Shown here in pieces: positions 40,920-50,168 of a DNA stretch of 64,000 nt. Below the pieces are notes generated by a model. It was given only the letters and a program-made list of their open reading frames with translations, searched no databases and was not told where the DNA came from. How positions within the stretch are numbered: position 1 is the stretch's first letter; the number at the start of each line of letters is the position of its first letter. Location of the stretch: NCBI GenBank assembly GCA_029233965.1, contig JARGOP010000013.1, forward strand, positions 26,177 through 90,176. Direction: 5' to 3'. The DNA comes from Verrucomicrobiales bacterium (GTDB lineage Bacteria; Verrucomicrobiota; Verrucomicrobiia; Verrucomicrobiales; DEV007). A program made the translations under genes and the position numbers.

Positions 40920-43415
40920 TCAGCGGGAACGAAGAACAATCATCTCCTGTGCGAGCAGCATCGCCATCGCCCCGGCCCGCTTGTCCGGTCCGGTGATCGG
41001 CACTCGCTGATAGTAGTCCCCCAGAGTCGGCTGTTTCCCGGTGCCTGGACAAACGTTGACGAAGGATGTGCCGTCGAGACTGATGAGTGCCTTAATCGTT
41101 TTCCATGCTGATGAAAGCCGGGGCATCCAGATTGATTCATCGAGCCAGCCCTGATTGATGCCCCGGGCGATGCAGTAGGCGATCATGGCCGAGGCTGTGA
41201 ATTCGGGGTAGGTGTCGTAGAGGTCGATGAGCTGGTGCCATAATCCATCCGTATTCTGATGCGTTGCCAATGCCTCGAGATGGTCTTGAAGGCAGCACAT
41301 GAGGAACTCATGGTCGGGATGGTCTTCCGGGAAATGGTCGAAAACCATGGTGAGACCGATCACGGGAAAAGCGTTGCCCCGTCCCCATGCTGCCTCATTG
41401 AGCGGAGAGTGCCGGTAGAGACCATCTTCTCTCAGGCAGAGGTTCCGGATGAATCGCACATGATTGGCGCATTGATCAAAATAGCGCCGCTCCCCGGTCA
41501 GTGCCCCCGCCGCCGCAAGGAGAGGAGAAGCCATGAAAATGGAATCACTCATTTCATTATGGCCCGGCATCGCTTCGAGGGGACGCCCCTCCTGATCAAA
41601 GGCCTGATCTGCGGCAAGACGAACGCGTTCGATTGCCCACTGCTCGTCGATCCAGCAATAGAGGAGATTAGCAGAGAGCTTGCCGGGATTGGTTGATACG
41701 GGTGTTTCTAACTGAGTTCTCGCAAAATCGAGGGCAACAGCGGGACCGGATGCTTTACTGTTGGCAATAATGGCGAGGGCATCGAGATAGGTTCCATCGA
41801 AAGACTTGCCGTAGACATTTGAGAGAGCCGCGAACACCTCCTCAGGGGTTCGGCGAAGCCGCTGATTCATGGCGTCGCCGGCTGAGGGAAGATCCTCTCG
41901 CAATCTTGAGAGGACTGAGGTGCGGGTTTCACCGTTCGGCGCCGCTTCGGATAGAAAGACGTTCACGATGCCGACTCCGGCAGGCGGATGATTTCGGAGA
42001 GCTTCTCCCAGGGCAAGTCCCGCAGGCGTGTTCGGGAGGAAGACTGAGTTCGGGGCGCAGAGTCCTATCCATGTCCAGATCGCTCGAGCTGTTTCCGTTG
42101 TCGGATCACTGTCGCCGGGTTTCGGTGGAAATTCGAGATGAGGCAAAGGAGCGAGGAGGCCGAACCAGTCATTCCCGGGTGAAATCTTTGCGGCGATTTC
42201 GTCAAGTTCATGCTTATCGAAATGGATGATTCGATAACTGCTGGATCTCGGGTTACCGGTGCCACCGCCGACCCAGGCCATGAGAGGGGATCCGTCCTGA
42301 TTTCTTCCAATCGGAAAGGTTCGATAGAGTTCTTCGGTAATTCGGGACGAAGGGTGTCTATCGAGTTCAAGGGTAGAGGTTGATCGTAGCGTGTCGCGAT
42401 CAATAAAGACGGTGGCACTTGCTCCAATGATCCACTTCTTTTCCCGGAGCTTTGACGCATCTACATCGACGCTTCTTAGCACAAGACCGGCAGATTGATT
42501 TTCGTTTCCGCGGATCGAGAGGGGAAGTGAAGTGGGGCCGGTTCTGATTTCACAATCCGTCAAGCTGTGGCGGCCACCTTGGAAAAGGACTTCAACAGCC
42601 ACGCTGTCGGCAAAGAGGCAGTTGGTGTAATACGTGTCTGCCCGATTCACATCGGCAACGGCATGCTCATTCCTGAGGAACTCACCGTCGCGGATCCAGC
42701 AGGTTGAGTCGTCGTGGGCACTGAACCCTTCATCGAAATTCTCAATTCCCTTGATGTTGAAAAACTGCATGCCTCTTGCGTTGCCGTGGATGTTGAATCC
42801 GTCGTTGAGAAAGTGGCGGGCATTCAGGTTGAAAACTTTGATGTCCCGATGATCTCCGGAGGTGGCGAATCCGTTCGAGCGGGTTGACCATTCCAGTCCG
42901 TCCAGTTTTCCGCGATAGGTCAGCCAGCCTTCCTCTTCATTGATGAGGTCCCAGCGGAACTCTCCCTCCTGCAGCGCTTCAACTGCGGGGAAATCAATCG
43001 GATTGGCACAGAGTCGCCCCATTCTTTGTGCGACGCCGTCGACAATGAGGAGATGACGGTCCCACCGGGTTACGGGCAGGCGAATGCGATGGAGTCCGTC
43101 CTCCAACGACTCCCATTGATCCACCGGGAGCGGGTCAGCCCCGGTCAGGGTGACCCCGTTCCCGTCAATGACGATTCCGGCTTTCGGAGATTTCAAAGAG
43201 ATGGACTGCCGATAGAGCGAATTAGGGGGCAGGAGCAAAATCCGGTCGTCAGGCGCGGCGCGATTCACTGCAATCTGCGCGGTCTTGAGCGGAGCACCCT
43301 GAGATCCGTCGTTCTCATCGGAGCCAAGTATGGAATGGACATGCCAGTCTTTCGTCATTCCTGCGGTAGCGAGCAGAAAGAGGCTGCAGAGAAGTGATGT
43401 CCGCAAGAGGTTCAT
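40920..43415 (-). CDS. Secreted beta-helix plus GH88/GH105-like hydrolase
   Basis: An 831-residue exported protein (signal peptide about 1-21). The N-terminal part (25-350) has a right-handed beta-helix pattern seen in polysaccharide lyases, opening SDENDGSQGAPLKTAQIAVN with later repeats (FNLNARHFLNDGFNIHGNAR, FFNIKGIENFDEGFSAHDDS). The C-terminal part (about 580-831) resembles the alpha/alpha-barrel of unsaturated glucuronyl/galacturonyl hydrolases (DGLYRHSPLNEAAWGRGNAF, MIAYCIARGINQGWLDESIW). Such hydrolases finish oligosaccharides left by lyases. The fusion would process acidic polysaccharides. It lies five bases downstream of the inositol monophosphatase-like gene. Substrate and activity are inferred. 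Confidence 0.78.
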   Translation of the reverse strand: MNLLRTSLLCSLFLLATAGMTKDWHVHSILGSDENDGSQGAPLKTAQIAVNRAAPDDRILLLPPNSLYRQSISLKSPKAGIVIDGNGVTLTGADPLPVDQWESLEDGLHRIRLPVTRWDRHLLIVDGVAQRMGRLCANPIDFPAVEALQEGEFRWDLINEEEGWLTYRGKLDGLEWSTRSNGFATSGDHRDIKVFNLNARHFLNDGFNIHGNARGMQFFNIKGIENFDEGFSAHDDSTCWIRDGEFLRNEHAVADVNRADTYYTNCLFADSVAVEVLFQGGRHSLTDCEIRTGPTSLPLSIRGNENQSAGLVLRSVDVDASKLREKKWIIGASATVFIDRDTLRSTSTLELDRHPSSRITEELYRTFPIGRNQDGSPLMAWVGGGTGNPRSSSYRIIHFDKHELDEIAAKISPGNDWFGLLAPLPHLEFPPKPGDSDPTTETARAIWTWIGLCAPNSVFLPNTPAGLALGEALRNHPPAGVGIVNVFLSEAAPNGETRTSVLSRLREDLPSAGDAMNQRLRRTPEEVFAALSNVYGKSFDGTYLDALAIIANSKASGPAVALDFARTQLETPVSTNPGKLSANLLYCWIDEQWAIERVRLAADQAFDQEGRPLEAMPGHNEMSDSIFMASPLLAAAGALTGERRYFDQCANHVRFIRNLCLREDGLYRHSPLNEAAWGRGNAFPVIGLTMVFDHFPEDHPDHEFLMCCLQDHLEALATHQNTDGLWHQLIDLYDTYPEFTASAMIAYCIARGINQGWLDESIWMPRLSSAWKTIKALISLDGTSFVNVCPGTGKQPTLGDYYQRVPITGPDKRAGAMAMLLAQEMIVLRSR

Positions 43416-43420
43416 GCGGT

Positions 43421-44188
43421 TTAGCCGGTTAAGAGTCTAACGACCGTATTCTTGAGGAGGCGATTGGTGGCAAGAGCCTCTCCACCATTGATGTTCCCTT
43501 CATTTCCTGACCAGTCCCCGAAGTATCCACCGGCTTCGCGGAAGATGGGGGGGAAGGGGCCGCAGTCCCAGACGGCCATGACAGGATCGAGCATGATCTC
43601 AGCCCGCCCGGTCGCGACGAGAAGGTAGCCGTAGGCATCGCACCAGCCGGCATTGTAATAAACGGCTTCCTGAAGGCGCTGCCAGGGGGCACCTTTTCCA
43701 TTTTGCGCAAAGTAGGCGGTATCAATGTGGGCGCAAACCGCCCGGTCGATCGCTCCCTCTTCGGAAACCCGGCACGGTTTTCCATTCCAGTGCGCCCCCA
43801 GACCCGTCGCGGCCACGATGATCTCATCAAGCGCAGGGAAGTAGGCGCAGCCTACTTCAACTTTACCATCGATTTCAAGGGCAAGAAGAACGGCATAGAG
43901 AGGCACTCCGTGAACGAAAGACTTCGTCCCGTCGATCGGATCGATGATCCATCGGTGGGTGGACGTGGAAGCGGATTCACCAAACTCCTCCCCGACGATC
44001 TGGTGATCCGGGAATTCTTCTTCAATCCGCTTCCGAATCAGCATCTCCGCCTTGCGGTCGGCGATCGTGACGGGAGTGTCATCCCCCTTGAACTCGGCCG
44101 GAGCAAGATCCGTGAGGAAGTATTCGAGAGTCAGGGCCCCAGCCTCACGGGCGGTGCGCTCTGCGAACTCAAGGTATCGTTCGAGCAT
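43421..44188 (-). CDS. Inositol monophosphatase family protein (histidinol-phosphatase-like)
   Basis: A 255-residue metal-dependent phosphatase. The metal sites are Glu-Glu in IVGEEFGES, the signature WIIDPIDGTKSFVHG, and the C-terminal ALEIDGKVEVGCAYFP with MAVWDCGPFPPIFREAGG. The sequence resembles HisN-type histidinol phosphatases more than classical IMPase, but the substrate cannot be fixed from motifs. No signal peptide. It lies between a ThuA-family gene and the beta-helix hydrolase gene on the same strand, so a sugar-phosphate role is also possible. Confidence 0.9.
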   Translation of the reverse strand: MLERYLEFAERTAREAGALTLEYFLTDLAPAEFKGDDTPVTIADRKAEMLIRKRIEEEFPDHQIVGEEFGESASTSTHRWIIDPIDGTKSFVHGVPLYAVLLALEIDGKVEVGCAYFPALDEIIVAATGLGAHWNGKPCRVSEEGAIDRAVCAHIDTAYFAQNGKGAPWQRLQEAVYYNAGWCDAYGYLLVATGRAEIMLDPVMAVWDCGPFPPIFREAGGYFGDWSGNEGNINGGEALATNRLLKNTVVRLLTG

Positions 44189-44211
44189 GGTGAATGAAGT
44201 TCCGGGATCGC

Positions 44212-45189
44212 TTACTCAGCGGAGTCAGGTGCCGAAACGACCTCTACCTTGATTTCGTCTGAAGGGATGGCGTCGGCCTCGATATCTCCGAGGGCGTATT
44301 GAATGCCATCAAGCATATGCTGAAGCACCGTCTTGTCCGCAAAAGTCATGTCGTTGTGCCCGAGGTTGGTATAGAAAAGGCGTCCTTTTCCGATCTCGCG
44401 ACACCAGGAAACCGGAACATCGATTTTGGTTGGGTCCTCGATCTTCCCTTTCCACTTTTCGTTTTTGAATGGCTCGGCATTTTTCGGCTTAGACATGTCG
44501 AGACTGAGAAGGACGCGGAGCTTGTCCCGTCCTTCAAAGTTTTCGGCCTTATACCAGTAGATTTCATCTTTGTGCCAGAGTCCCCTGCCTTTGAAGGCGG
44601 CATTCAGAGGATGGTCGGGATCTTCCACTTTGAAAGCCCAGGTGCCTCCGGCAGTCCAGGGGTGGCCGTCGAAGATGCCCCCGATCATGGCGATCCCTTC
44701 ATCCCAGCCATTGAAGTTGTCGGCCGCCGCGTGCAATCCGATGATGCCCTTACCTGAGTTCACGAAATCGAGAATCGCGGCACGCTGAGGCCCGGATGGC
44801 TTGAGGTGCGTCGTGTTGTTGAAGATGATGCCGTCGTATTGGGCGAGATTCTCCTTCGTAAAAACATCGTATTCATCGGCGAGATCCACGGTGAAGGCTC
44901 CGGTCTCTCTGGCGAGGGCTTCCATGGCGTAGTTGCCGAAGGGAATGGAGGTGTGGATGAATCCTTCGCAGCGATAGAAGACGAGGACCTTTCGTGCTTT
45001 TGCAGGATCCGCGGTGCGAGAGGGAATGCCGGCATCAATCGTGGCGCGGTGTTCGGCGGTCGGGTTGTCTTTAAATCGTTCGGCGGCTTTTTCAGGCCAG
45101 GTCTGAGGTTTCTTTTCCTCCTGATTCTGAGCGGTAACGAAGCAGACCAGAGTGAGTGTGAGGATGGCGGTAAAGGCGGCTTTTCTCAT
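44212..45189 (-). CDS. Secreted ThuA-domain protein
   Basis: A 325-residue exported protein (signal peptide about 1-20) with a ThuA/trehalose utilisation domain of glutamine amidotransferase-like fold. Typical blocks are RKVLVFYRCEGFIHTSIPFG, YDGIIFNNTTHLK, GKGIIGLHAAADNFNGWDEG and GGIFDGHPWTAGGTW, followed by DHPLNAAFKGRG. ThuA domains are very common in PVC sugar-degradation clusters and are often linked to oxidised disaccharide metabolism. Its biochemical reaction is unproven. The stop lies 23 bases before the IMPase-like gene. Confidence 0.92.
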   Translation of the reverse strand: MRKAAFTAILTLTLVCFVTAQNQEEKKPQTWPEKAAERFKDNPTAEHRATIDAGIPSRTADPAKARKVLVFYRCEGFIHTSIPFGNYAMEALARETGAFTVDLADEYDVFTKENLAQYDGIIFNNTTHLKPSGPQRAAILDFVNSGKGIIGLHAAADNFNGWDEGIAMIGGIFDGHPWTAGGTWAFKVEDPDHPLNAAFKGRGLWHKDEIYWYKAENFEGRDKLRVLLSLDMSKPKNAEPFKNEKWKGKIEDPTKIDVPVSWCREIGKGRLFYTNLGHNDMTFADKTVLQHMLDGIQYALGDIEADAIPSDEIKVEVVSAPDSAE

Positions 45190-45239
45190 GTCGATAAGGA
45201 AACGGAAATCTTAGACGGTGATGAAAAAACTCAAAAGGC

Positions 45240-47930
45240 TTAATGACGCTTTTTTGCTTTTTGAAATCGGCTCTTTCGGGAGTGGATTGGTGAGGTGGGT
45301 AAAGAGTTTTTCGCCATGTCGGGTGGTTCCGTTGGTTCCGGCTCAGCAGCAGAGGGAGTCGCTTTGGCAGCTCCGGCGCTGACGGAAGACGGGGCCTTTC
45401 TGCCGGGCGTCCATCGCGGCACCGCCCACTCCGTGCGGGTCGCAAAGGTCTCGAAAAGAAAAATCAGGAGAGCGGCGAGAAAGAGCCACTCCCGGATCGG
45501 GGTGACCCCCGATGCTTCGGGTTTCCGCCAGGCTTGAGAAAGATCCAGCAGTTCGCCACCGCCACTGGTTCGCGCGGTTTCCTCAAGTTCGATGACCCGC
45601 TCGCGGTTGAATTCCCATTCCAGCGCGGAACCGGCCACGACAGGGCCAAAGCGCAAAGCGCTTCCGGTGATTTGAATGGCGCCGCGGACCGGTTCCGATT
45701 CCCGAAGCTCGGTTTTGACCGAGTAATGCCCGGGGGCGAGGCGCTCCCAGGTCAGTGGCTCTGCGCCTTTCCCTTCATTTCCCCGTTCGATGACAAGGCG
45801 GGGAGGCGAGAGCGCAAAGCGTTCGGACCACTCTTCCGAATCGTAAATCAGATCGATCGTCAATTCAGAGCCATCGATCCCGTGCCTCACGCCGATCCCT
45901 GACGGGAGCTGTTCTCCGATGATCCAGCGAACGGCCGTTTGAAGAAAGTCTCCGTAGCCTTCCCAGCTCCGCACAGATTCCGAGAACTCTCCCCCGAGGG
46001 GAAAGGCGAGGGCTGCGGTTCGTCCGATTCCACGTCGCCCGAAGGCGACAAGGGGTGCTGAGTATCGATCGGTGCTGAAGAGCGCGGATTCATCGCCTTC
46101 TCTGAGATAGCTCAGATTGTAACCGTCAATTTTTCCGGGCCACTCCATGTCGCGTTGGGCGATTTCATACCATTTTCCGGAAGATTGCGTGGAAACAGGT
46201 TCCTCGACGAAGGTCGATCGCGCCACCGAGACGGTCTCCTGAGCGAAGATGTTCGGGATTTCGTCGGGAATCGTCGTGAAAAAGATGCGACCGTTTCCGC
46301 GGGAGGCGATGTCCGAGATGAAATCGGCATCCGCGTCCGAGCGCGTTCCCAGCCCGATGACACTGACGGTGGTTCCCTCTTTCTGCATTTCGCTCAGGAG
46401 TGCTTTGTATTCACCCGGTTCTTCGGAATCCGCGGCATCGGTAAAAAGAATCAGGTGGCGCTGCCCCGCCTCCGCCTGCTTCAGCTGTTCCCATGCAGCT
46501 TTCATGCCGGTGTAGACGAAGATCCCTCCTCCCATTGATTCGATGCTGCGAACCCGGTTGATCAGCTCACCCCGGTTCTCTCCCACGTTGAGGAGGGGGC
46601 TGATTTCGTGGGCTTGACTGTCGACCGCGAAAACAGTGACGGCGTCGGTTTCCCCGAGCAGCTCGATGGCGCGCGCTGCTCCTTCGTTGGCGAGTTGCAT
46701 TTTCGAATTGCCGCTCGGGGTGATTGCCGTCATCGAGCCGGAGCGGTCCATGACAATTGCCATCGCCACAGAGAGCCTCCGGTGCTCGCTTTTCAGTTCC
46801 ATCGTCACGGGGAGGAGTTCGTCGACAGCAGACTGATAGTATCCACCGGAACCAAAGCTGTTCCTCCCGCCGGCCATGAGAAAGCCACCTCCCTGTTCTT
46901 TTACGAAGAAGTCGAGGGCGTTGAGGAAAGGGGACGGCAGCTCGTAAGCCGGAACATTGTTCAAAATGACGGCTTGTGCCCCCGTGAGTGTCCCGGGAGT
47001 GAGAGCGAGGAGTTCATCGACCACTTCGACGGCAAATCCCTGATTTCCGAGGGTTTTCGCGAGAGGATCGTTTTCGTATCGCGTTACGAGAAGGAGGCGC
47101 GGTCCCGAGACAATTTCAATCCACTGCTCTCTCGTGTTGTTGCCGGCGTGGGCGTCCATTTCAGGCTCAACCATGGCACGGTAGCGATGTGCGCCGGGGG
47201 TGATGATCCGGTCGGAAAAGCGAATCCTTCCGATCCCCTGAGTGATTTCCACGTCCCTTGTGAAGAGCACGCGTTCACCGCGAAACATGGTCAGGGGAAC
47301 GACGCCGTCCGGTTTGCCCGTGACGGTCACGTCGACCACATAGGGTTCTGCGGGCTGCGAGCGGGACGGCAGCTTCAACCCGGCAATCCGGTAATCCGCG
47401 ACCTCCGGTGCTTTGAGGAGGCGATAGTCGAGGGGCGCTTCCGCACTGAGAAGTTTTGCGGCGATGCCATCGAGGGGTTCCGTGCTGTAGCCGTCGGTAA
47501 ACACGAGGATGCGGTGATGCCTGTCCGCCTCCATTCGCGCGAGGGTGTCGTGGATCGCCAGCGCGGTTCTCGTCTGATCTTGACTGCCGCTGTATTGATT
47601 TGTCTCCGCGTTGGCACCGGGAATCACGTCGGTGGCGTAGTCGACAAAGTGCAAACGGTTTTCCCGCCCCGGTTTGCTACGAAGGAGGAGGGACTTCCAT
47701 TCCTCTTCCCCTGCCTCAACCATTTCCTGCGCTGAGGAGGATCGGTCGAAAAGCACCCAGAGATCCATGGAGTCCGATCTCAGTCGAAAGAGGGGATCGC
47801 AGAGGGCGCCAATGAGAAGCAGAATAAAAAGGGCGCGGAGGGGCCTCCATAACGAGAGTTGTTTGAAATACCAACCGACGAGGAAGAGCAATGGCAGCAA
47901 GATAAGGTACTGGGGAGCTCCAAATGACAT
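45240..47930 (-). CDS. Large membrane VWA-domain protein (BatA/glutamine amidotransferase-like)
   Basis: An 896-residue protein. Two N-terminal membrane helices (YLILLPLLFLVGWYF and LRALFILLLIGALCDPLF) are followed by a first von Willebrand-like region with the MIDAS fragment LFDRSSSAQ, then a beta-rich and amidotransferase-like part (QAVILNNVPAYELP), and a second VWA with AIVMDRSGSMTAITPSGNSK and HLILFTDAADSEEPGEYK. The C terminus has another membrane helix (LFLAALLIFLFETFA) and an Ala/Pro-rich tail. Such proteins sit with MoxR/Bat systems or stand alone in PVC genomes and bind metal-dependent partners. No MoxR ATPase is visible here. It ends 51 bases before the ThuA gene. Confidence 0.88.
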   Translation of the reverse strand: MSFGAPQYLILLPLLFLVGWYFKQLSLWRPLRALFILLLIGALCDPLFRLRSDSMDLWVLFDRSSSAQEMVEAGEEEWKSLLLRSKPGRENRLHFVDYATDVIPGANAETNQYSGSQDQTRTALAIHDTLARMEADRHHRILVFTDGYSTEPLDGIAAKLLSAEAPLDYRLLKAPEVADYRIAGLKLPSRSQPAEPYVVDVTVTGKPDGVVPLTMFRGERVLFTRDVEITQGIGRIRFSDRIITPGAHRYRAMVEPEMDAHAGNNTREQWIEIVSGPRLLLVTRYENDPLAKTLGNQGFAVEVVDELLALTPGTLTGAQAVILNNVPAYELPSPFLNALDFFVKEQGGGFLMAGGRNSFGSGGYYQSAVDELLPVTMELKSEHRRLSVAMAIVMDRSGSMTAITPSGNSKMQLANEGAARAIELLGETDAVTVFAVDSQAHEISPLLNVGENRGELINRVRSIESMGGGIFVYTGMKAAWEQLKQAEAGQRHLILFTDAADSEEPGEYKALLSEMQKEGTTVSVIGLGTRSDADADFISDIASRGNGRIFFTTIPDEIPNIFAQETVSVARSTFVEEPVSTQSSGKWYEIAQRDMEWPGKIDGYNLSYLREGDESALFSTDRYSAPLVAFGRRGIGRTAALAFPLGGEFSESVRSWEGYGDFLQTAVRWIIGEQLPSGIGVRHGIDGSELTIDLIYDSEEWSERFALSPPRLVIERGNEGKGAEPLTWERLAPGHYSVKTELRESEPVRGAIQITGSALRFGPVVAGSALEWEFNRERVIELEETARTSGGGELLDLSQAWRKPEASGVTPIREWLFLAALLIFLFETFATRTEWAVPRWTPGRKAPSSVSAGAAKATPSAAEPEPTEPPDMAKNSLPTSPIHSRKSRFQKAKKRH

Positions 47931-48054
47931 CTGCGCCAGAATAGTCGAATTGGAGCAGGAGAAAAGAGCAAAGCACTCGCTCGCTCATCTCTGCTCTCGA
48001 TTGGGGAATTTAAAATTATTAGAATTTATTTGCAAAAACAATAAAAAGAGAATC

Positions 48055-48658
48055 ATGGGAATCAAGGGTGATTTTCTGATGAACAATCTCAAACAGACAG
48101 GACTGCTTCTCTTAATCGTCTTTTCCGTGACGATCGGGGAGTTGAACGCGCAGATTCGCGACGACGAATTATCTCGCAGTTCAATGTGCGATGAGTTCCG
48201 GTCGCGATTTTTCGAATTTCGAGGAGTACGGTCGTAAACTCGCGAAGACGGTCGATCTCCTCTCTCCCGGCCAGCAGAAGCGGGTTTTCGGGTTTGTTCC
48301 TCAGCCAATCTCTTTCGCCCGTCCCGAGGATTCTGCCCGGAAAAACAATGACGTGGGCACGATGGCAGCGACGGCTCCTGATAGCGCTGAAGCAGCCGGG
48401 GAAGAAACCGGTGCAATGATCGGAAACGGTCAGGGTTCCGATGCGGTTGAGGCCGCGGCTACTGCAGCCGGGCAATCGGGTCCTGAGACGTTGATAGGAA
48501 TCACCGTCGAAGAAGCGGCAACAGGGGATAGTGACACTGCCAGTCCGGATCGTGTGGCGGGAGCAGACTGGTGGGGAGGATTCATGGATTGGCCCGGAGG
48601 AGTGTTTGAGTCCATCGTGGCCGGTTTGGCGGAGCAGCAGCAATCGAATAGTGGTTGA
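48055..48658 (+). pseudogene. Frameshifted small exported protein, paralogue of the 49649 gene
   Basis: A signal peptide (MNNLKQTGLLLLIVFSVTIG, ending ELNAQ) starts at 48079 (or 48055) in one frame, while the body is in the next frame: NYLAVQCAMSSGRDFSNFEE then YGRKLAKTVDLLSPGQQKRV and FGFVPQP. The paralogue downstream reads LNAQ...DFLALHCAKSAG...FREYGRKL...QQRRVFG continuously, which shows that the two frames belong to one gene and that the shift lies near 48150-48165. An independent start at ATG 48191 would give a 155-residue protein without export signal. The C-terminal part is Ala/Glu-rich and divergent. Function unknown. Confidence 0.6.
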
Positions 48659-48745
48659 ACGGTAGAACGCACTCTCCGTGTTTCCGTCCTTCTTTTCCCA
48701 TGGAAGCATCTTGCGTGATTTCGTCTTTCGCGGGATGCTCAGCGC

Positions 48746-49522
48746 ATGTCTTCTTTACGCGATAAAACTGCGATTGTGACGGGAGGTGCCTCCGGGATTG
48801 GCCTCGCCATTTCGACTCTTTTTGCCGAGGCGGGAGCTTCGGTGTCAATTCTTGATTTCGATGAAGCGGCCGGAAGCACGGCGGCCCGGGGGATTGAATC
48901 GCTTGGCGGGGTTGCCCTTCCTTTGAAATGTGACGTGTCCGATAGTGCTTCCATCGTCGAAGCAGTCGGAGTCGTGGTGGAAAAATTCGGAGGCATCGAT
49001 ATCCTCGTGAACAACGCCGGGGTTGCCAATATCGGAACGGCAACGACGACTTCGGAAGAGGATTTTGACCGCGTCATGCGGGTGAATGTGAAAGGGGTCT
49101 ACCAATGCCTGAACGCGATCCTGCCCGTCATGGTGAAATCCGGCGGCGGCGTGGTCCTGAACATGTCGAGTATTGCCGCAGTCACCGGTTTGAAAGATCG
49201 CTTCGCCTATTCCGCCAGTAAGGGGGCTGTCCACACCATGACGTACTCCATCGCGGCGGATTACCTCGAGCATGGCATTCGATGCAATTCGATCTGCCCG
49301 GCCAGAGTACACACACCTTTCGTCGATGGATATCTTGAAAAGAATTATCCGGACAACAAAGAGGAAATGTTTCAAAAACTCTCAGCCGTCCAGCCAATCG
49401 GCCGCATGGCGAAACCCGATGAAATCGCGAAGCTGGCGCTCTACCTGTGCAGCGAAGACTCCAGCTACATCACGGGGCAGAGCTTCAACATTGATGGCGG
49501 ATATCTGAATTTGCGCCCATAA
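48746..49522 (+). CDS. Short-chain dehydrogenase/reductase
   Basis: A 258-residue classical SDR. The NAD(P)-binding glycine motif TGGASGIG lies at residues 12-19; ILDFD at the end of the second strand favours NAD. NNAG is in DILVNNAGVANIG, and the catalytic serine/tyrosine/lysine are in MSSIAAVTG and YSASKG. The C-terminal GQSFNIDGGYL is typical. It oxidises or reduces an alcohol/ketone, possibly a sugar; the substrate is not evident. It lies between the two related small genes at 48055 and 49649 and is 87 bases from the first; nothing else suggests an operon. Confidence 0.95.
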   Translation: MSSLRDKTAIVTGGASGIGLAISTLFAEAGASVSILDFDEAAGSTAARGIESLGGVALPLKCDVSDSASIVEAVGVVVEKFGGIDILVNNAGVANIGTATTTSEEDFDRVMRVNVKGVYQCLNAILPVMVKSGGGVVLNMSSIAAVTGLKDRFAYSASKGAVHTMTYSIAADYLEHGIRCNSICPARVHTPFVDGYLEKNYPDNKEEMFQKLSAVQPIGRMAKPDEIAKLALYLCSEDSSYITGQSFNIDGGYLNLRP

Positions 49523-49648
49523 ATTCAGTAAATTGCATAAAAATAACGATTTGAATTCGCGTGGACGGAGATACGGTGGCCCCATATGAGAGGGGTCGCT
49601 GCCCCCACTTTGTGCACTCTGATTTGATGGGTTTGCTCAGCCGGAAAA

Positions 49649-50158
49649 TTGAACGCCCAAATTTCTGCGGACGAGGCTTCGAAGGACTTTTTGGCGCTGC
49701 ACTGTGCTAAGAGTGCCGGGTCGACCCAGGCACAGTTTCGCGAATACGGGCGGAAGTTGTCACTGACCCTCGCAGCGCTTGGGCCGGAGCAACAAAGGCG
49801 TGTCTTTGGCTACCTTCCGACACCGGGCGTGGTTTCGTCCGGGCCGGTTCCTCCTGTGGAGGATTCGAATTCCGAAGAAGCCGGGAAAGAAGTGTCGACC
49901 GCTCCTTCAGAAAGTCTTTTTGATCAAATGGTCGAAGGAGCTTCCAGTATGCTGGAAGAAATTCTCATGCTTGAGCCGATAAACGGCGCTGTAATCGCAG
50001 GACCGCCACCCGCGACTGAGGCGGGAAATCCTACCGATTTCGATGAGAATGCCGAAAGCGAGGACGACGGGAACAACGGTCACGGGAGCTCCGGAGGTTT
50101 TGATCCAAGCAATCCCGGAAAAAGCGGTAAGAAGCCCAAGGGCCAGGCCAAAAAGTAA
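49649..50158 (+). CDS. Small acidic protein with FREYGRKL domain; signal region damaged
   Basis: A 169-residue protein if started at TTG 49649. Residues 14-58 (LALHCAKSAG, QFREYGRKLSLTLAALGPEQ, QRRVFGYLPTP) match the frameshifted gene at 48055. The C terminus has an acidic Asn/Gly segment NNGHGSSGGFDPSNPGKSG and a basic tail KKPKGQAKK, like part of the exported protein at 25209. The likely signal peptide upstream, from ATG 49586 in the same frame (MRGVAAPTLCTLI), is broken by TGA at 49625-49627, after which WVCSAGKLNAQ continues. Either translation starts internally, or this is a second decayed copy. Function unknown. Confidence 0.5.
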   Translation: MNAQISADEASKDFLALHCAKSAGSTQAQFREYGRKLSLTLAALGPEQQRRVFGYLPTPGVVSSGPVPPVEDSNSEEAGKEVSTAPSESLFDQMVEGASSMLEEILMLEPINGAVIAGPPPATEAGNPTDFDENAESEDDGNNGHGSSGGFDPSNPGKSGKKPKGQAKK

Positions 50159-50168
50159 CCCGGTCTTC

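Noticed and set aside
46608..47735. 375-codon plus-strand ORF
   Set aside because: It is antisense to the large VWA protein gene, with no export signal or motif.
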